Of a DNA stretch of 64,000 nt, positions 1-15,300 are shown in pieces. The position numbers and the translations under genes were made by a program. Source of the DNA: Diphasiastrum complanatum (taxonomy: Eukaryota > Streptophyta > Lycopodiopsida > Lycopodiales > Lycopodiaceae); assembly GCA_029204225.1 (NCBI GenBank), contig CM055109.1, positions 48,242,597 through 48,306,596 of the forward strand, written 5' to 3'. Position 1 is the first letter of the stretch, and the number at the start of each line of letters is the position of its first letter. Below the pieces are notes generated by a model. The model worked only from the letters and a program-made list of their open reading frames with translations, did no database searches and was not told the origin of the DNA.

Positions 1-30
1 TGACACTAATGTAAAACAATTATATTTCAG

Positions 31-3000
31 GCTGGTAAATTACTAGAGAGATTGGGACATGCTGAGAGGGCAAAAGAGGCATATCACAAAGGTCATGTTT
101 ATGAACCACTTTTGGACCTGGTTCAGAGAAAATTTCCAGATGAGTTAGTATCCTTAAAAAATGAATGGGGTGATTGGCTGGCTTCTCAGTATCAGGCAAG
201 TCTCAAAACTGCTGGTATGCAGATATATCCTGCTTAAATCTCTGTTGAGCATTTTTTGAACTTACAAACCGGCATTTCTGTGAGGAACATGATCGTCTTG
301 TTTTGGCGGTAGGCTGCAGGAGATCCCAAATAAGCATTTGTTGGATTGATCCTGTAAAGTTGTAGTTTGATTATAAAAAATTTCAGAAGGATCCTAGATT
401 GTGGTAGTGGTACCAATTAGCCTGTTGCTGAAGTTTTCAACTCTCTGGCCTACTCTATTCTAGGAAGGTGCTGCATGGTCTTCGTTGGTATTTCACTTAC
501 TTAGGGTGCAATAAAGTTTTGAAATCTGCTCAGGTTTTGCATTTCCATGCATCTGGAACATGAAAATGGTCTCTGTTGCTGTGAAAATTTTTGTGAAGCT
601 GACTTGGGATTTGATGCAGGTGGACACGGCAATCGACCATTATATAGCAGCTGGATTCAGTGCAAAGGCCATTGAATCTGCCATCTCTTCACATCAATGG
701 GCAAAAGCTGTCCAGATATTAGAAACACAAAACACCGAAGTAGATCTCAACTTTACTTGCCGACCTTTTTCTTTAAACTATGGTTTATGGTTTGTAAAAT
801 AACATCAACCTTTCTGACCCCAATCACCAATCAGGTTGCTTTTCCATTTTACAAAAGGCTTGCTCAACATTTTGAGGGGTCAAATCAGTATGCGGAAGCT
901 GAACAATTTTATATTGCTGCAAAGCTTCCTGACGACGCACTGCGAATGTACATTCAGGCTAATATCTGGGAAGATGCTTTTAAGGTTATCATCACTTCAT
1001 CTTATGCAGACTTTCTGTGGAGACTAGAAAATTGAAATGCTTCAACTCTTGGATAATCTTTGCGTGCATTGTTGCCAATAAATGACTGTCCAAAGTTAAT
1101 TGTTTTATATTCTGAAGGACAGTATGATACTTGTTCAATGTCTTCTTTCTAAGGAATCATATCTCAACATATGGTGATTACCTCTTTCAGGTCGCTAGGA
1201 AATATCTATCGGAAGGAAGAGCTTCTGCATTGTATTTGCAAAGAGCTAGCGAACTAGAAGCTTTACGATACTTTTCAGAAGCAGAAAAATTGTACTTGGA
1301 ATCGAGGAATGTTGATTTAGCAATCAACATGTACAAAAAAGCTCGAGCATATGAACACATGATCCGACTGGTTACCGAACACCGGAAGGTCAGCTTGACA
1401 TCTCTTTTAAAAAATTTTAGTTTGTTATACTATGCGAGCAATATTTCCACTGGACAGCCCTTGACAGCTTTTCGATAACAGGACTTATTGACTGAGACAC
1501 ATCTTCGGCTTGCACAACAACTTGAAAGTGAAGGCAAGTCTTCTACATGAGTTGATTGGAGAATAGATTCTCGGCAATTTCAAGTTTTTGACTTGCAGCG
1601 ATAGTATTGCAAGCTCTTATAAACTTTGCTCTCAAAAATTCACGTAGAGATTTGCACTTCTCTGTCCTCTTAAAATCTACTTGGAATGTATCGCGTTTGA
1701 GTTCTTGGTTCCGTATCTTTCTACTTTTTATATAAAAACTTAAGATATAGAAGCAGAAATTTCTGAAAAAGTTTCGCTATGATGCCACTATTAAGCTATT
1801 TTGCTGAGATGATCCAGGTTTATTAGAGGATGCTGAACAACACTATCTGGAAGCAGAAGATTGGAAAAGCACAGTGAAGGTCTAGTTTTACCTTTACAAA
1901 TAGACTAAAGTGGACATCTGTTCATAGAACTGAGCTTAAAGCGTAAGCGTAAGCCTGTTCACTACTTTTCTAAGGGTTCTGCTTCACAGATGTATGTCGC
2001 AAATGGAATGTGGAAAGATTCCATGCGGATCGCAAAAACCTTTGGTGGACCAAATGGAGCCAAGCAGGTATACATTTGTTAACTCGTTGGTAGTTTCCAA
2101 GACCTTCTCCACTACAATATCTTTAGTTAACAAAGTCTGCTCTTGAGATAGGTGGCATATGCCTGGGCTGTATCCCTTGGAGGAGAAGCCGGTGCACAGC
2201 TACTTGCAAAGCTTGGTCTCGTTGAGCAAGCGATAGAATATGCAATTGAAGTTGGGGCTTATGACCATGCTTTTGACCTTTGTCATTCCTCTCTGAAACA
2301 TAAGCTTCCAGAGGTATGCATCTTCAAATATTATCAAACAAGTATCTATTGAATTTCATCAATGATATGACTGGGGAGAAGAAAATCAATTGGTTGGTCT
2401 AGTCTCTCAGTCTCTCAGCTGTGTTGAATGTCAGTCGTCTACTATTTCCTAGCTCTGAGATGTAACCTGGATAGTTTTGCAGGTGCATCTCAGGTATGCA
2501 ATGTTTTTAGAAGATGAAGGACGTTTTGGTGAGGCAGAGAACGAATTTATAAAGGGAGGAAAACCACGAGAAGCCATCGATATGTACATCCACCAGCAAG
2601 ACTGGCAAGCTGCTGTAAAAGTTGCAGATTTATGTGAACCAGCAGCAGTTACTGATATTCAGGTCAGATCTGTTTCTAGTTTATGCTTGCTGTCAATAAC
2701 CGGTTATGTTAAGGAAAGCAGCACCTTGATATTGTCAGGTCTTACTTAAATATGCCTCTCCTTAGTTCCATTAAACAAGTCCATAAGTTCCCTGCACTTG
2801 CTATTTTTGTTTGTTTTCCTTTGTTTCAGTTGATGTTGTGTAAGTTTTGCCTCAAGATTATAAGTTCTACTATCTCATGGCACTTTCTGTCAATAGTTGG
2901 CACAAGCAGAACTTTTTTTGAAGCAAAATGAGCTTGAAAAAGCTGAGGCTCTCTTTCTATTGGTAATTCTTTTTTTTCGATGATTTTTTTAGAGAAATGG

Positions 3001-3379
3001 TTTCCTAGCTGTTGTTTGTCAGCTTGTGTGGTCTTAGAGCCATCAACTATATAGTATATACCAACTCCTATATCATACTCAATTGATTTCAGTTTGGAAC
3101 TATCTGATTGCTAAAAGAACTGATCTACTAAAGAAATCAAAACGATGAACCTGTCAAAGTTTAAAAGGCCTCATATAAAATCATGAAATCTCATTGCAAG
3201 TGAACATTATCAGATGGTTGATTAATTTGAGTGCTTTATGTACAGGCAAAGAAGACAGAATTTGCTTTAAACATGTACAAAGAATACAATAGGTGGGAAG
3301 ATGCAATCCGAATTGCTAAGGATCACATGCCATCCTTGATCCCAGAGCTTAATCAAGATTTTGCATCATTCATGAAAAG
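31..3379 (+). CDS. IFT172: IFT172 exons 1-11 of the window (compact cluster)
   Basis: Eleven exons of 52-198 bp separated by introns of 83-424 bp. They encode TPR-like repeats from AGKLLERLGHAERAKEAY through DFASFMKR. Phases are 0 except at 1533/1818 (phase 1) and after 3379 (phase 2). The donors after 195 (CAG|GCAAGT) and after 1533 (AAG|GCAAGT) are GC rather than GT; both keep the strong consensus typical of GC-AG introns. The donor after 739 (GAA|GTAGAT) and that after 984 (AAG|GTTATC) are weak but give the residue order expected for the family. The 3' splice site at 30 (TTATATTTCAG) opens the window, so the upstream exon is missing. Confidence 0.92.
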
Positions 3380-6300
3380 GTAACTTCATACTGCATGTAT
3401 GTGTCCAACTCTTTCTTTAACCTATCAGACGTAAATTTGAATGTGTGCCAGTGAGCATGCGATTTCTTTTTTAGATATGACATAAAACAGTAACTGCCGC
3501 CTTGTCTCATATCTTTGACCAGAGATAAGTTGCTCTTTTAAAGAGCAATACCATCAACATTGAAGGTAAAGACAAGAGAACAAATAGTGTGCTTGGCTGG
3601 TTTAAAACAGTCAGCATAGAGAACATGTGTCACCTCAAGCACTTGCTGGAATCAAAGAAGTGTTTTGTATTTTAGCATACACATAGTTTACTATGTTTTT
3701 TCAATTTGCAAATTGTTCTTCAGTAAGTAGAAAAGCTTCTTAATTCCTTATTGAACTGATAGCAAGTATTTTGCACACTAATTTCTCAATGGAATTTGTT
3801 ATAGAGAAATGTTTGGCAGCATGAGTTTATAAGTTTAGAAATCTCATCCCATTATACTTGAAATATTTTGAACAATTATCATGTAATATCATTACGATAA
3901 GAACTTGCATAGCTGAAGTACCTACAATTTGGAGTAGGTTCCTGTTATGTCCATAGACGTGTGTAGTTGGTGTTGGAAACTGAAAATCAAAGAGAGAGCG
4001 TTCAACACATTGAAACACATGGAAGAATGGAGGAGAAGGGTGGGCGCGCCAAAGAAACTCACTGGACTACAAAGTCTCTTTGTTGCTTGCATTCAATAGT
4101 GGAGGAAATACATGAATATGTAGAGGACCCAAGGTGGGATCAACAATAGGCTGAAAACCTAACTTCTCCTACAAGCAACTCAAGTAAAGGCCATGTACCT
4201 GTAATTTTGGATACTTTATTAACCAAGGCCATGGACCAGCAAGTTTCTAATTAGAGGGCCCACAGCTAAAGTATATGACCAAAGTAAACAACCGACAGTT
4301 ACACAATCTTGAAGTTTTGGGTCAAAGCAACCTGAAGGTAAAATATTAGCATTTCCATTATTATAATCCAACAGGTGGTATTAGGCTTGGCCTAACCATA
4401 TGGTAGCCCTTAACCCGAAAGAGGTCTTGATCCTTATTTGGTTAAGGCCCTGTGCTCATTCAAGGGTGGTTGTGGATGATGTCTTTATTTGGATATTGTG
4501 GCTATGCATGGAAGGGGATGCCTGAATGGGTAACTTCTTGCAAGTGACATCAATTTGGAGGCGGCTAAAACTTACAAATCTGAAGATCTTGCAAAGGAGG
4601 AGAGAATACCCAAATTTTTATACATCAACAGAATCAGCATGAACTTTGAAGCAAGGAAGAAGGCTACATCAAGATCCAGCCATTAGCATAGTTGGAAAGC
4701 TCTCTTGAAGTCCTACAAAGTCATAAAACTCTCTTGATAACATTCTTAGTGGCTTTAGACCCTGACTTGGGCTAATACCTTATCTATTGTTTTTTCTCTC
4801 TCCAAAAACTAGACATGTCGAGTTTAAGTGAATTTGTATTGCCTAAAGCTAGCAAGCTAGATGGCGTCAATTATAGTATCTAGAAGTTCAAAATGTAGAA
4901 TATCCTTATGGATAAAGATTGTTGGGGAATTATCACAAGTGGGTAAAAAACCAAGAACAGATCATGCTTATCATATCATCAATCTTTCTATCAAAGATAA
5001 TATTATTCCTCAAATTAGGAATGCTCAATTACCCAAGGAAGCTTGGGACATTCTCAAATCAATCTATGAAACAATGAATACTCTAGAATCTTATATCTAA
5101 AGAACAAATTGTACCACTATAAGGATGAGCATAGAAGAGTTCATCAGAGACCTCACAAAGATCAAAGATCTAAGCTACTGGAGAGAGAATTTCATATTCT
5201 GAACTTGTCACAATAACTCTTAATAGCTTATCTCCTTCTTTTCAACATTTGGTCATTGCCAATTTCTACAAGAGAAAGAAGGCCAACATTTGAGGAGGTG
5301 AATGAATTGCTACTGGATGAAGAACTGAGAAGGCAAAATCTCTCTTTGAACAACTCACAAGAGCATGCCTTTTGCAACTAAAAAGCAGTCCTTTTGATGC
5401 AGGTCAAAGAAGCACACATACGCAAAATTTCAGCAAAGAACATACTATTGTGCCAAGGATGATACCTTCATTTTTCAAACAAAATATGCCCGAGGAGATA
5501 CTCAAGAAGTTCAACATAGCAAGAATGCAAACCGATATCAACTCCCATTGACAAATACAAAGCAACACTTGTTGCAAAAGAACATGCACAAAGAGAAGGC
5601 ATAGATTACGAGGAGACTTCATCTCTTGTAGCAAAAATGATGACAATCCGACTTGTTTTGGCAATAGCATCGTACTTCTATTGGAATGTCCAACAAAGGG
5701 ATATAAATAAGTGCATTTCTTAATGGATATCCTCAAGAAGAAGTCTATATGGAACAACCACAAGGATTTGTTGCTCAAGGCAAAGACCACTATGGACACA
5801 AAGAAGCTCATAGATGAGTATTTTAGCAAGCTAGAAGTTTAGAAAAGCAAATCTAACCCTTTGTGTGAAGGAAGATGGTGAAGACATCACCATTGTTGTT
5901 CTTTATGTTGATGATCTTATAATTACAGGCACTGATCAAGCAAAAATTGATGACCTCAAGGAAGGTCTCACCAAGGAATTCGAACACTAATTGTGTTGTT
6001 CATCTAGTTAGCTTTTATCTTTTCTCTTATGAATTTGAATTGATAAAAAGATGTAGTTTTCTATATGAAGACCCTAACGATTTTGGTTGAGAAATCTATT
6101 CTAAAGACTAATGTGAACTTAGACCTTTCTATAAACCAGGCTAGGTCAGGTTTATTGGTTGATGTTTTTTGATAAAAGGCTACAGCCAGAATATAGTAAC
6201 TTGAACATAATTCGCATACCTTATATTTCTTCTTTTATGGTTCCACAATTTTCCATGGGCATTAAAAAATCATCATTAAAAATATTTGTTGACAGTTTTC

Positions 6301-9300
6301 AAGTTTTTCACAAATCCTATTTTTGTTACAAGCAAATGTTTCATGGGATTCAAAAATTTATGAAATTCGATGGATAATTTTTTTAGTGCCCCTTTCCAAA
6401 GTTGATTGCAATTTGATTTTGTTTTTCAACTTAAAAACCTCTATTAACTGTTTCATTTGAGCTTGGATTCTGAAGCTGTAAGAAAATTGCTCCCTCTAAC
6501 ATGATCTACAAGTTGGGAATAACATCGGTGCTAAATTCCACTTGTACAATGTTCATTTGTGGTTTTTAAAATTGCCACAAAAAGACATTTCATTTTTATT
6601 GTGTATGTTTTCAGTCATCGTATTGACCTTGAGTTTTAAGTGGGTCTAGAGAGCAGAGCTCATTCGAAATTTTCTTTTAAAATTTTTCTTGCACCAATGT
6701 AGTTTAGATTTTCCTGCATAAGTGTTTAGGAGCTAACTATCTTCAGGATTCTCATGAGTCCATTTTAGAAGAGCTTAATGTGGCTATTGCTAGAGAACGG
6801 TATTCTTTATGGGGTCTCAAGAGCTCAACAGCCAAGAAAATGTGAATAATGATTTGAAATATTTTCTTAGTCAGGCAAAATTTCCTGGAAAGCTAATTAC
6901 ATTCCGTACCTTATCATATCATTTTCTTTGGGAAGGTCTGCATTGCTCTACAAAGCTAAATGTACTAATTCATTATTGAGCAGTGTTAACAATGATTCTC
7001 TAGCAATAGCTAATCAAAATAGTCAAAACATCAAGTTCTTGGTTCGGTTTTGGAATGTATCTTCATTAATTGCGATCGATGTTTCAAGCACATTAACGGG
7101 GAAATACAAATACTATATTTTGAAATGAAAGTCAATTTTCATGAAGTCATGGTAGCAATAGTAGAACCCATGGTTTTCTTGGGTTCTACTATCCATTGGT
7201 GCACTATACTTGTGATTGCTTGCAATTCTATGTGTAGAATGATCTATAATTGCTATTTTTGGATCCACATGTGTGAAATACGGTAGCTTGCTGGTTTTGT
7301 ACGGACAGCAACAATACTTTATCATTTGATTCATGTTTGATCAAGTTCTATTAGAGTTTGCATCTCATTTTGTGTGTAGATGCTGATATCTCTACATTGG
7401 TGACTTTGGTAGGATATTGTAACCCAAGATCTTTTTGTGGATTCGATCATAAATGATCTGAAATCCTTCACATGGTATCAAAGCTTGTGTTTCAGGTTAT
7501 GAAGGAGGAAATCATATCTATCAATGAGTTGGTGAAGATATCAAGGCTAGAGCATGCTAGAGAGGATTCTACTCCAAAAATCGAGTTTTTTGCTTTTGTA
7601 GATTGGATCTTTTGTAGATCAAAACCCTATAACAATTCCGATTTTTTATTTCACATACTAGATTTGGCCGATTTTTGGATCATTGGATCAGCCTAAGTGG
7701 TGGCTAATAGATTGCATATCAAATTTTCAGCATTTGCATGTAGATTTGGAATAGTCGATTTTTTGTGATTTTGTCAAAACCCTAATTTTGATTGGATCTC
7801 TAGATAGTGAGGTTGCTAGACTTCATTTGAGTGTGTTTCAATCTTAGGAAGTGGCAAAAGTCATTGGATTGAGGATAGATCATAGGTTGATCAAGATTCC
7901 ATGATTCTATGTGTTGATTTGCTTGGTATAAGTGCTAGAAGAGAATTTTTGAGATGGTTTCAAATCTTTGTGATTTCTTTTGAAAACATTTTTTGCTATT
8001 CAAAAGAGTGCTTTGTGCATTAAAACAGGTTGAAAAAAAAGATCAGGTCATTGCTACATGGCAACCTCAATTGGAGTCATGTGCTTACCTCAAGTAACTC
8101 TTCATTGTGGAAAGTCAGGATGGAATCACTTCTTGAGATGAATAATGTTTTGGATATTGTTGTAGGTTTGGAGGAGAGACCAGCAACACAACAAGATCAA
8201 GTGAGGTATGATAAGAGGGCCAAAAAGGCTCTACACATGATCAAGATGAATGTTACCATCGACACTTCAAGAGTATGCTATGTTCACAAAGGGCAAATTC
8301 AAGGGCAAAACCAAAAGTAAGTGGTCTAAAGGGCAAGATCAAGTGGATGCTTCTTCAAGTGGCCAAAACAAGGATAGATCAAAGCTCAAGTGCTTCTATT
8401 GTGGCATCAAAGGACACTTTGCAAGTGAGTGCTACAAGAAGAAGAGAGATCAAGGAGACAAGCAAGGTAATCTTACTCTCGATGAGGATGGTTTGGATGT
8501 TCAAGATGCAAATGATGTTGCTTTTGTGATGTCTTCATGTATGCTTGCTAATGATGGAGATCTAGAAAATTGGTGGATTGATAGTGGAGCAAGTTCACAC
8601 ATGACCTTTCACAAAGAGTACTTCACTTCTTTGTTGGCATATGGAGATGACAAGAGGGTGATCTACACGGCCAATAATGGTGAGTGTGCAATCAAAGGGA
8701 TTGGCACAATTCCTATTTCTCTCTCTACACATAGGAATGTTCATTTGGAGGATGTCTTGTTTATTCCATCTATTACCAAGAATTTGCTTAGTGTGAGTCA
8801 AATGCTAAGTAAAGGCCTCAAAGTTGAGTTTGATGGAGATGCTTGTATGATCAAAAGGATGTCTTGATTGGAAAAGGTAAAAGGCAAGGAAAGTTGTTCA
8901 AACTAGATTCTTGTGTTATTGCTAACACAGTTGGATGTGTTGCAAGAGAGCAAATACATATTCAAGAGGTTTGGCATAAAAGGATGGGACACCTCAACTT
9001 TAAGTCATTGGAGGTAATGGCTAGAAAGAAGGTTGTAATAGGTTTTCCAAGTTCCTTAAGTGGCATCAATCATGTTTGTGAGTCTTGTGCTTTGTCAAAG
9101 TCACATAGACTACCTTATACTAGATCTATATCTAGATCTACAAAGCCTTTCAACTTGTACATTCAGATATTCATGGATTTACTACAATTAGCAATAGTGG
9201 AGCTAAGATGTATGTAACATTCATTGATGATTTTAGTAGATTTTGTTGGATCTATTTACTAAAGAGCAAGGATGAAGTGTATGATGTCTTTATCAAGTTC

Positions 9301-12300
9301 AAGAATGCAAGGGAGAACCAATTTTCCACAAGGATCAAGTGCTTAAGGAGTGACAATGGTGGTGAGTACATATCTACCAAGTTGGCCTTTTGTGATGAGC
9401 ATGGGATCAAGAGGGAGTATACAACATCAAGGACCCCACAACAAAATGGAGTGGCTGAAAGGAAGAATAGGACTTTATGTGAAAGTGCTAAAGCCATGAG
9501 GTTAAGTGCTAATCTTGACAAACCATTTTGGGATCAAGCTTTGTTGTGTGCCAATTTCTTGTGCAATAGGTGGCCGAGATGAAAGGACACCTTTTGAGAT
9601 ACTATTCAAGAAGAGGCCGAGTGTGAACTTTCTAAAAACCTTTGGATGCACATGCTATGTCAACATTACTCTTGATGATAGGACCAAGGAGGATCCATCT
9701 TCAAGAAGAGGTATTTTTGTTGGATATAGTGAGGTGAGTAAAGCCTACAAGGTTTACATTCCTTCTACTAACAAAGTGATTGTTGGTAGAGATGTCATCT
9801 TTGATGAGGGAAACATTTCAAAAGTGTCTTCAAGCATGATTGATAAAGGTGTGGTTGGATCTAACATTCTTGATGTTGATGTAAAGGATCCTACTTTGGA
9901 TGGTGATGATGATGGACCTTCATCAAGTCAAAAGCCAAGGAGAACATCAAGGGAAAGACAAGTACCTTCAAGGCTCACATATGATGCAAAGGGTAAGCAA
10001 GTAGTTTCTAGAAATTATGTTGCTTTCCTAACCTCTTTTGATGAACCTACAAGTGTAGATGAAGCAAGGAAAGAAGAGGAGTGGATCCAAGCAATGGATC
10101 TTGAGTATCAAGCTCTTATAAAGAGTGAAACATCTTTTGTATGCAAGTGGATGGATGTTATCTTGCTGTAAAATCAAGTAATGGATCTGGAAAACAAAGT
10201 TTGTTCAATGACTTTGATGGTCAAGTTGATGATCAAGAGGTTGATCTCAAAGGGCTTCAACAAGGCAAAAAGGAAGTTGGCAATTTGGAGCTAGTCAAGA
10301 GCATCAAAGGAAAGGTAATTGGCAAAGATGTTATGGATCTGTTTTTGCAGCTTATTGAAGACTCAAGTAAGGTCAAAGGAGTAGCAAGGAAGTATTGTTC
10401 AAGTCTATTTTACTTGTGCTATCTCATGTTTGAGCATTTTCATGTGGATGTGTGCAAATTGTCAAGATATGGTAAAACTAGCTACATTGTTGAGCATCAT
10501 TTTGATGTTGGATTTGTACTAGCATTCTTGGCTAGTTTTGTTGATGGAAATGAAGCTATTGGAGGTTCATTATATCACTCATCCATGGCTAAGTTCTCAA
10601 GTGTTGAGCTACTTAGTGCCAATGGTTGGAGATTGTCAATTTTTGGTGAATTCATGGTCATTTTCTTGTGTCAAGTAGATTTTGAAGATGGACTAGTAAA
10701 ACTTGTTTGGTTTATGGAGTCATGTGGTGCTGCTTTAGTATCATGGATGAACTCACTTACTCATGGATTTCCAAGGCTTGATGGTTTCTTGTGGCAAGAT
10801 GGAGATGAAGGCTCATTCATGGAGTGCCATGATGGATACATGGCAACAAAGGACAAAGGAGGAGGAGACATGCAAGCAAAAGTGGATCACTCACATTTAT
10901 TGGTTGTTTGCTGTATTTTTCCAGAGAGTTCAAAGTTGGAAGCATGGTGGAATCACATGCTATTTGATTCTTCATGTACTAATTACTTCTTGACATGTAA
11001 AATTGATGTAAAAAATAGTGAAGCATCCCAAGTGGACACTATTCTCTATATCAATTATGGTTGTTTCTATTTTGTGCATTACATGATCATTGAAAGGAGA
11101 TCTATTCTTAGGAAGAAGATCATTCTTATGATGGATCAAAGTTCTATGGTCAAAACTATGCTAGGAGCAAGCATGTTGAGGTGCAACAACATTTTGTGAG
11201 AGAGCAAGTCATTGCAAAGGAGGTGGAGCTTCAACATGTGTCCTCAAGGGAATGTGTAGCTGATATCTTCACCAAAGCATTGGGTAAGGACTTGTTCATG
11301 AAGCATAGGACATCACTTGGAGTGTTATCAAAGTCCATGCTAAAACTAGTTGAAGAGGGAGTGTGAAAGATTCAACTAGTTTGATCATATTTGCTATATT
11401 TTCATATTTGGCAACACAACTCAGTCTTCTGAGCATTGACATACAAGGCAAAAACTTCTATCTTGCAAAATATGGCCTTTAGATGTTGATGTCAAGTAGC
11501 TAACTGGGAAGTAACAAGATTTTGACACAAACAGACTTTCACTCTCTTGCTTTTTTCAAACAAAGTACAAAAGTGTGATTTTCACACAAAAAGAAGACAA
11601 AATCCAAAAAAGATGAATTCACAAGGACAAATTACTCTCTAATCTTGATGATTCATTTGGGACATGCACTCCTAATCAACATTTGAACTTGATAGAACAA
11701 TTCAGCTTTCAAAACCCGAAAAACTTCGAGCTGACGCAAATTTTGAATCCTGGCTCAAAAAAGGTCAAACAATAGCCTCGAATCAGATGTAAATCATTTG
11801 CAATCATATCCAAAAATTTGTTGAGGCTCTATCCACAGTAGGACACCCTCCTCTAAGGAATCTCTATGCCAAATTTGAATTTGATTAGCCAAAAAATCAA
11901 GGTTTTATGAAGTTTCAACTCTCAACCCCTAAAAAATGCTCAAAAGTTGGAAAAGATCATTCTCTGCACATTTTTCTGGTTGACCTCTTCCTAGATAGTG
12001 TTTTAGGTTTAGAAAGGTGTCCCCAAAATCTGGTCCAATTATGTGGCCTGTAGACAAAGTTTTGAACATTTTTCTGTTGAAAAAAGTGGCCAAAACTTGG
12101 AAACCCTTATTTTTTGGCTGTTTTTGTGTGGTGCCAACTTTGTTGTCCTGTATTGATCTGAAGAGACGTGCTAACTAGCTCCTCTATCAGTGACTTATAG
12201 TAGCAATCCACCTCTAATCTTTCTTTACCGCAGATTCACCAAGAAGATTGAGAAAAAATGATTATTTTTTACATTCTCTCTAGAACGAGCTGTTCTCTCT

Positions 12301-15300
12301 CTAGAAGCAGCTCTCACTAGAACATGGCTGTTCTCTCTCTAGAACGTGGCTGTCGGTGTTTAGAATGAGCCTCTCAACGATAGGCACCCCCCTCTTTGAG
12401 TCCTACTTGCTTTTTCTGTCACCTGGCACATGGCATCCACTAGTGCACTTGGCATGCATGCTACCTGAGACCTGTGAATCTGAGTGACTCATAGGGTACC
12501 ACCCCCATGCCCTGCCATGGAACTGTGACCCACTTGGTCACCCTGGCTACTTTTTGGCTAGGATCTCAACATTCACAATTCACCACTTCTGTGCTAGCTT
12601 GCTAGGTGGTCTCACCAGGTCACTACTTGTGACACACCTGTCTCAACTTGGGCCAAATGACCACTTTGATCACTGGGCTTCGCCAATAGTTGGCCTCAGG
12701 CTCTCTGATAACTATTTGTGTCGAGGTCATATTATAGTCATATCAGAATGTGTCTCAACTTCAGCTAGGCCACAATCAAACTTATATTTTAAGATCATAT
12801 GAGTGATGTACGACTTTTATCACATTAATCTGTTTTCCAACTTGCATATTCAAGATTCAGACTCAAATGTAATAAACTAGAAAGTGGATATAGCAAACAT
12901 TCATTGCCTAAATTTTGAGAAGGGGAAACTTCAAACAACCAATTTACCATGCACCAGCTACGAGTTCCACAGAGAAAGATAACTTATCTTTGTCTAATAC
13001 TTGTCGATGTCAGTTTTCCTGTTGCACTAAGGTTGTATTAAAAATCTGCCAATTTGCTTTCCAGTCAAAATGGAGGCATAGAAACGTTTGACGGTATCAT
13101 GGCCCAAGCTCAAGCAATGGAACAAGCTCAAGACTATCTTGAAGCCATTAACTTGTACTTACACTTGGATGTCAGGCACACAGATGACAACTCAAAACTT
13201 CATGAGGTTATCTACATCACCTAATACCCTGCTTTGAATCTTACAGAAATAATTTTTAGTGTTGAAACTTGATGCTACTATTGCTAACCTCAGTCTTGGA
13301 CATAAGGACAGCAAAACGATCAAATTTAATCTCTTTCAGAATACCATAGGTTTATCGTTTTTAATAATGCTTTAAGTTTTGAATGTCATCATTGGACAAC
13401 TTCTGAGGATCATTCATATGTTAAAGACAACCGACTCTTTTACAGCTGGTTTTATATCTATTGAAATGATTTTCTAGAACATTCAATACTTGCTCCCCAG
13501 AGATCTTTCTAGAAAGGGAGATTTTGGAAATATCTAAAGACATGCCTGCAGTCAAATGCCATTAAATTGCTAGATAATAATCTGTGGAAATTTGTTTGCA
13601 TAGGCACACCAGGTTTGTATACATACTTCCACGGTCATCCTAGTTCTTGTTTCTTCACAAATCTCACTTTAGATGGTATATCTGCATGGTATCTCATTAA
13701 ATTTAGTGTAAGACACAATTCCATGTAGACATTTTTCTGTTTGTGTCCTATTCTAAGCAATCACATTCATTTGGGAGCCAAACGTGCATGAGAATAGAAA
13801 TGGGAATTTTTTCTGTTGTCGATGAACAGCTGCTTGTAGAATTACAGAGACAAACTGGCTAAGATATTTTGCCAACTAAAATGACAAGCCACTTCCTTGT
13901 GAGTGGGAGTTCTTCTTATCAGACCTGCTACTGGTATCTGTTTATGAGTGTAATATCTGTCATGCCAACAGCAGATTTTCTTTATAACACCACTGCAATT
14001 TCACTGTAGTCTCTAAGTTTTTCTGCGGTCCCTGACCTATCAGACTCCCTTACCCGTGTCTGTAGATACAAATGTACAAAATGATGTTATTAGTTCGAAG
14101 TAAATTTTAACAATTGAGGTGATGTGCATTGTGTTAAATGTTGACATTAATTGATTGAGAAGTCTCCATGGACTTTTCTGGATCAGAATATACAATTTCC
14201 TTTTAGCATATATATAATTTTTTGCTTCTGAAGCTGAATCTGGTAAAGCATCTGCTTCAGAAGCAATTCATATTCATGCTTGTGTTTTTGCTTCTAGAAA
14301 TTTAGAGATTCTAGAGGTGAGATTACTAAAGAGAAAGAGGTTTATTGTGCATTTAATGCAGTCAATTGACTTCAGACATGATGCAGAGAGTTATATATTT
14401 CCCTTTGGTAACATTTTTCTTTAACAGATTCTGAAGATTTTTCTCCTAGCTGCATGCTGATTACATCATGAATAGCGTTTACATTTCTAAGCAGAAGCCC
14501 TCAAAAAGCACTATATAATACTGGAATGCTTAAAATCTTCCTTTGCAACATTTTTTTTGCTATTATGACATGGATTTAGCCGCTGTTCCAGATAAATAGA
14601 AAGCAGTAGTCCGTTTTGTGACAAGAAGATCTCAGTTGATTAAGTGAATCTTGTGGCAGGTCTGGATGAAAGCTATCAACGTGGCAAAACATTATGCACA
14701 CATACGGTTGCCTGAGGTTGTCCATGTGGTTGCAAAAAGATTTATTGCAGAAGGAATTTACGAAGAAGCTGCCAACCTATATGAAGACATTAATGCGTCC
14801 AAGGAGGTTCTAACCTACACTACAAATTTGTTTCCAAAACAAATTTCTAGTTTCAGTATAGTATATTTATGACCAAAGTGTAGAAGCCATACTTACTCAA
14901 AGTTGTATCCAGATAATAGAGATGTGCATTAAGGCTGGCCAATGGGATAGGGCACGACAGGCTGCAGCCAAGGGAGACGTACAACAACAGCAGGTGCTCC
15001 CTAAATTTTCCTCTTTTTTTACCATTAGGTGGGCTGTGTAGAGATTTAGAATATAGAAGATGGCTATGTGCCAGTATTGAGATGGACTTTTCATGTAATG
15101 TTAATCCAAAGCTTAATCAAGTGATATGTGTGTTTCTTGCATCTGCAGCACGTAGATAAATTATTCAAGCAGCACTTGCTCAAAACACAAGATGCTGGCC
15201 AGCTGGTACAAACGGGATACATAGCAGAAGCTTTGGAACTATATGCTCAAGGAGGAGTTTGGGATAAGGTAAATTAATGATCAAGAATCCTTTAGTTCGA

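Larger units (their letters stand above)
3380..13064 (+). other. IFT172 intron 11 of the window, 9.7 kb, invaded by retrotransposons
   Basis: Bounded by AAAAG|GTAACT and TTTGCTTTCCAG|T, joining a phase-2 codon. It contains a decayed copia at 4815-5990, a larger copia element from a primer-binding site at 7473 to 11366, and a gypsy-LTR-like repeat at 12356-12735. The stretches 3380-4800, 6000-7150 and 11370-12350 show no coding signal that I can recognise. Confidence 0.88.
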
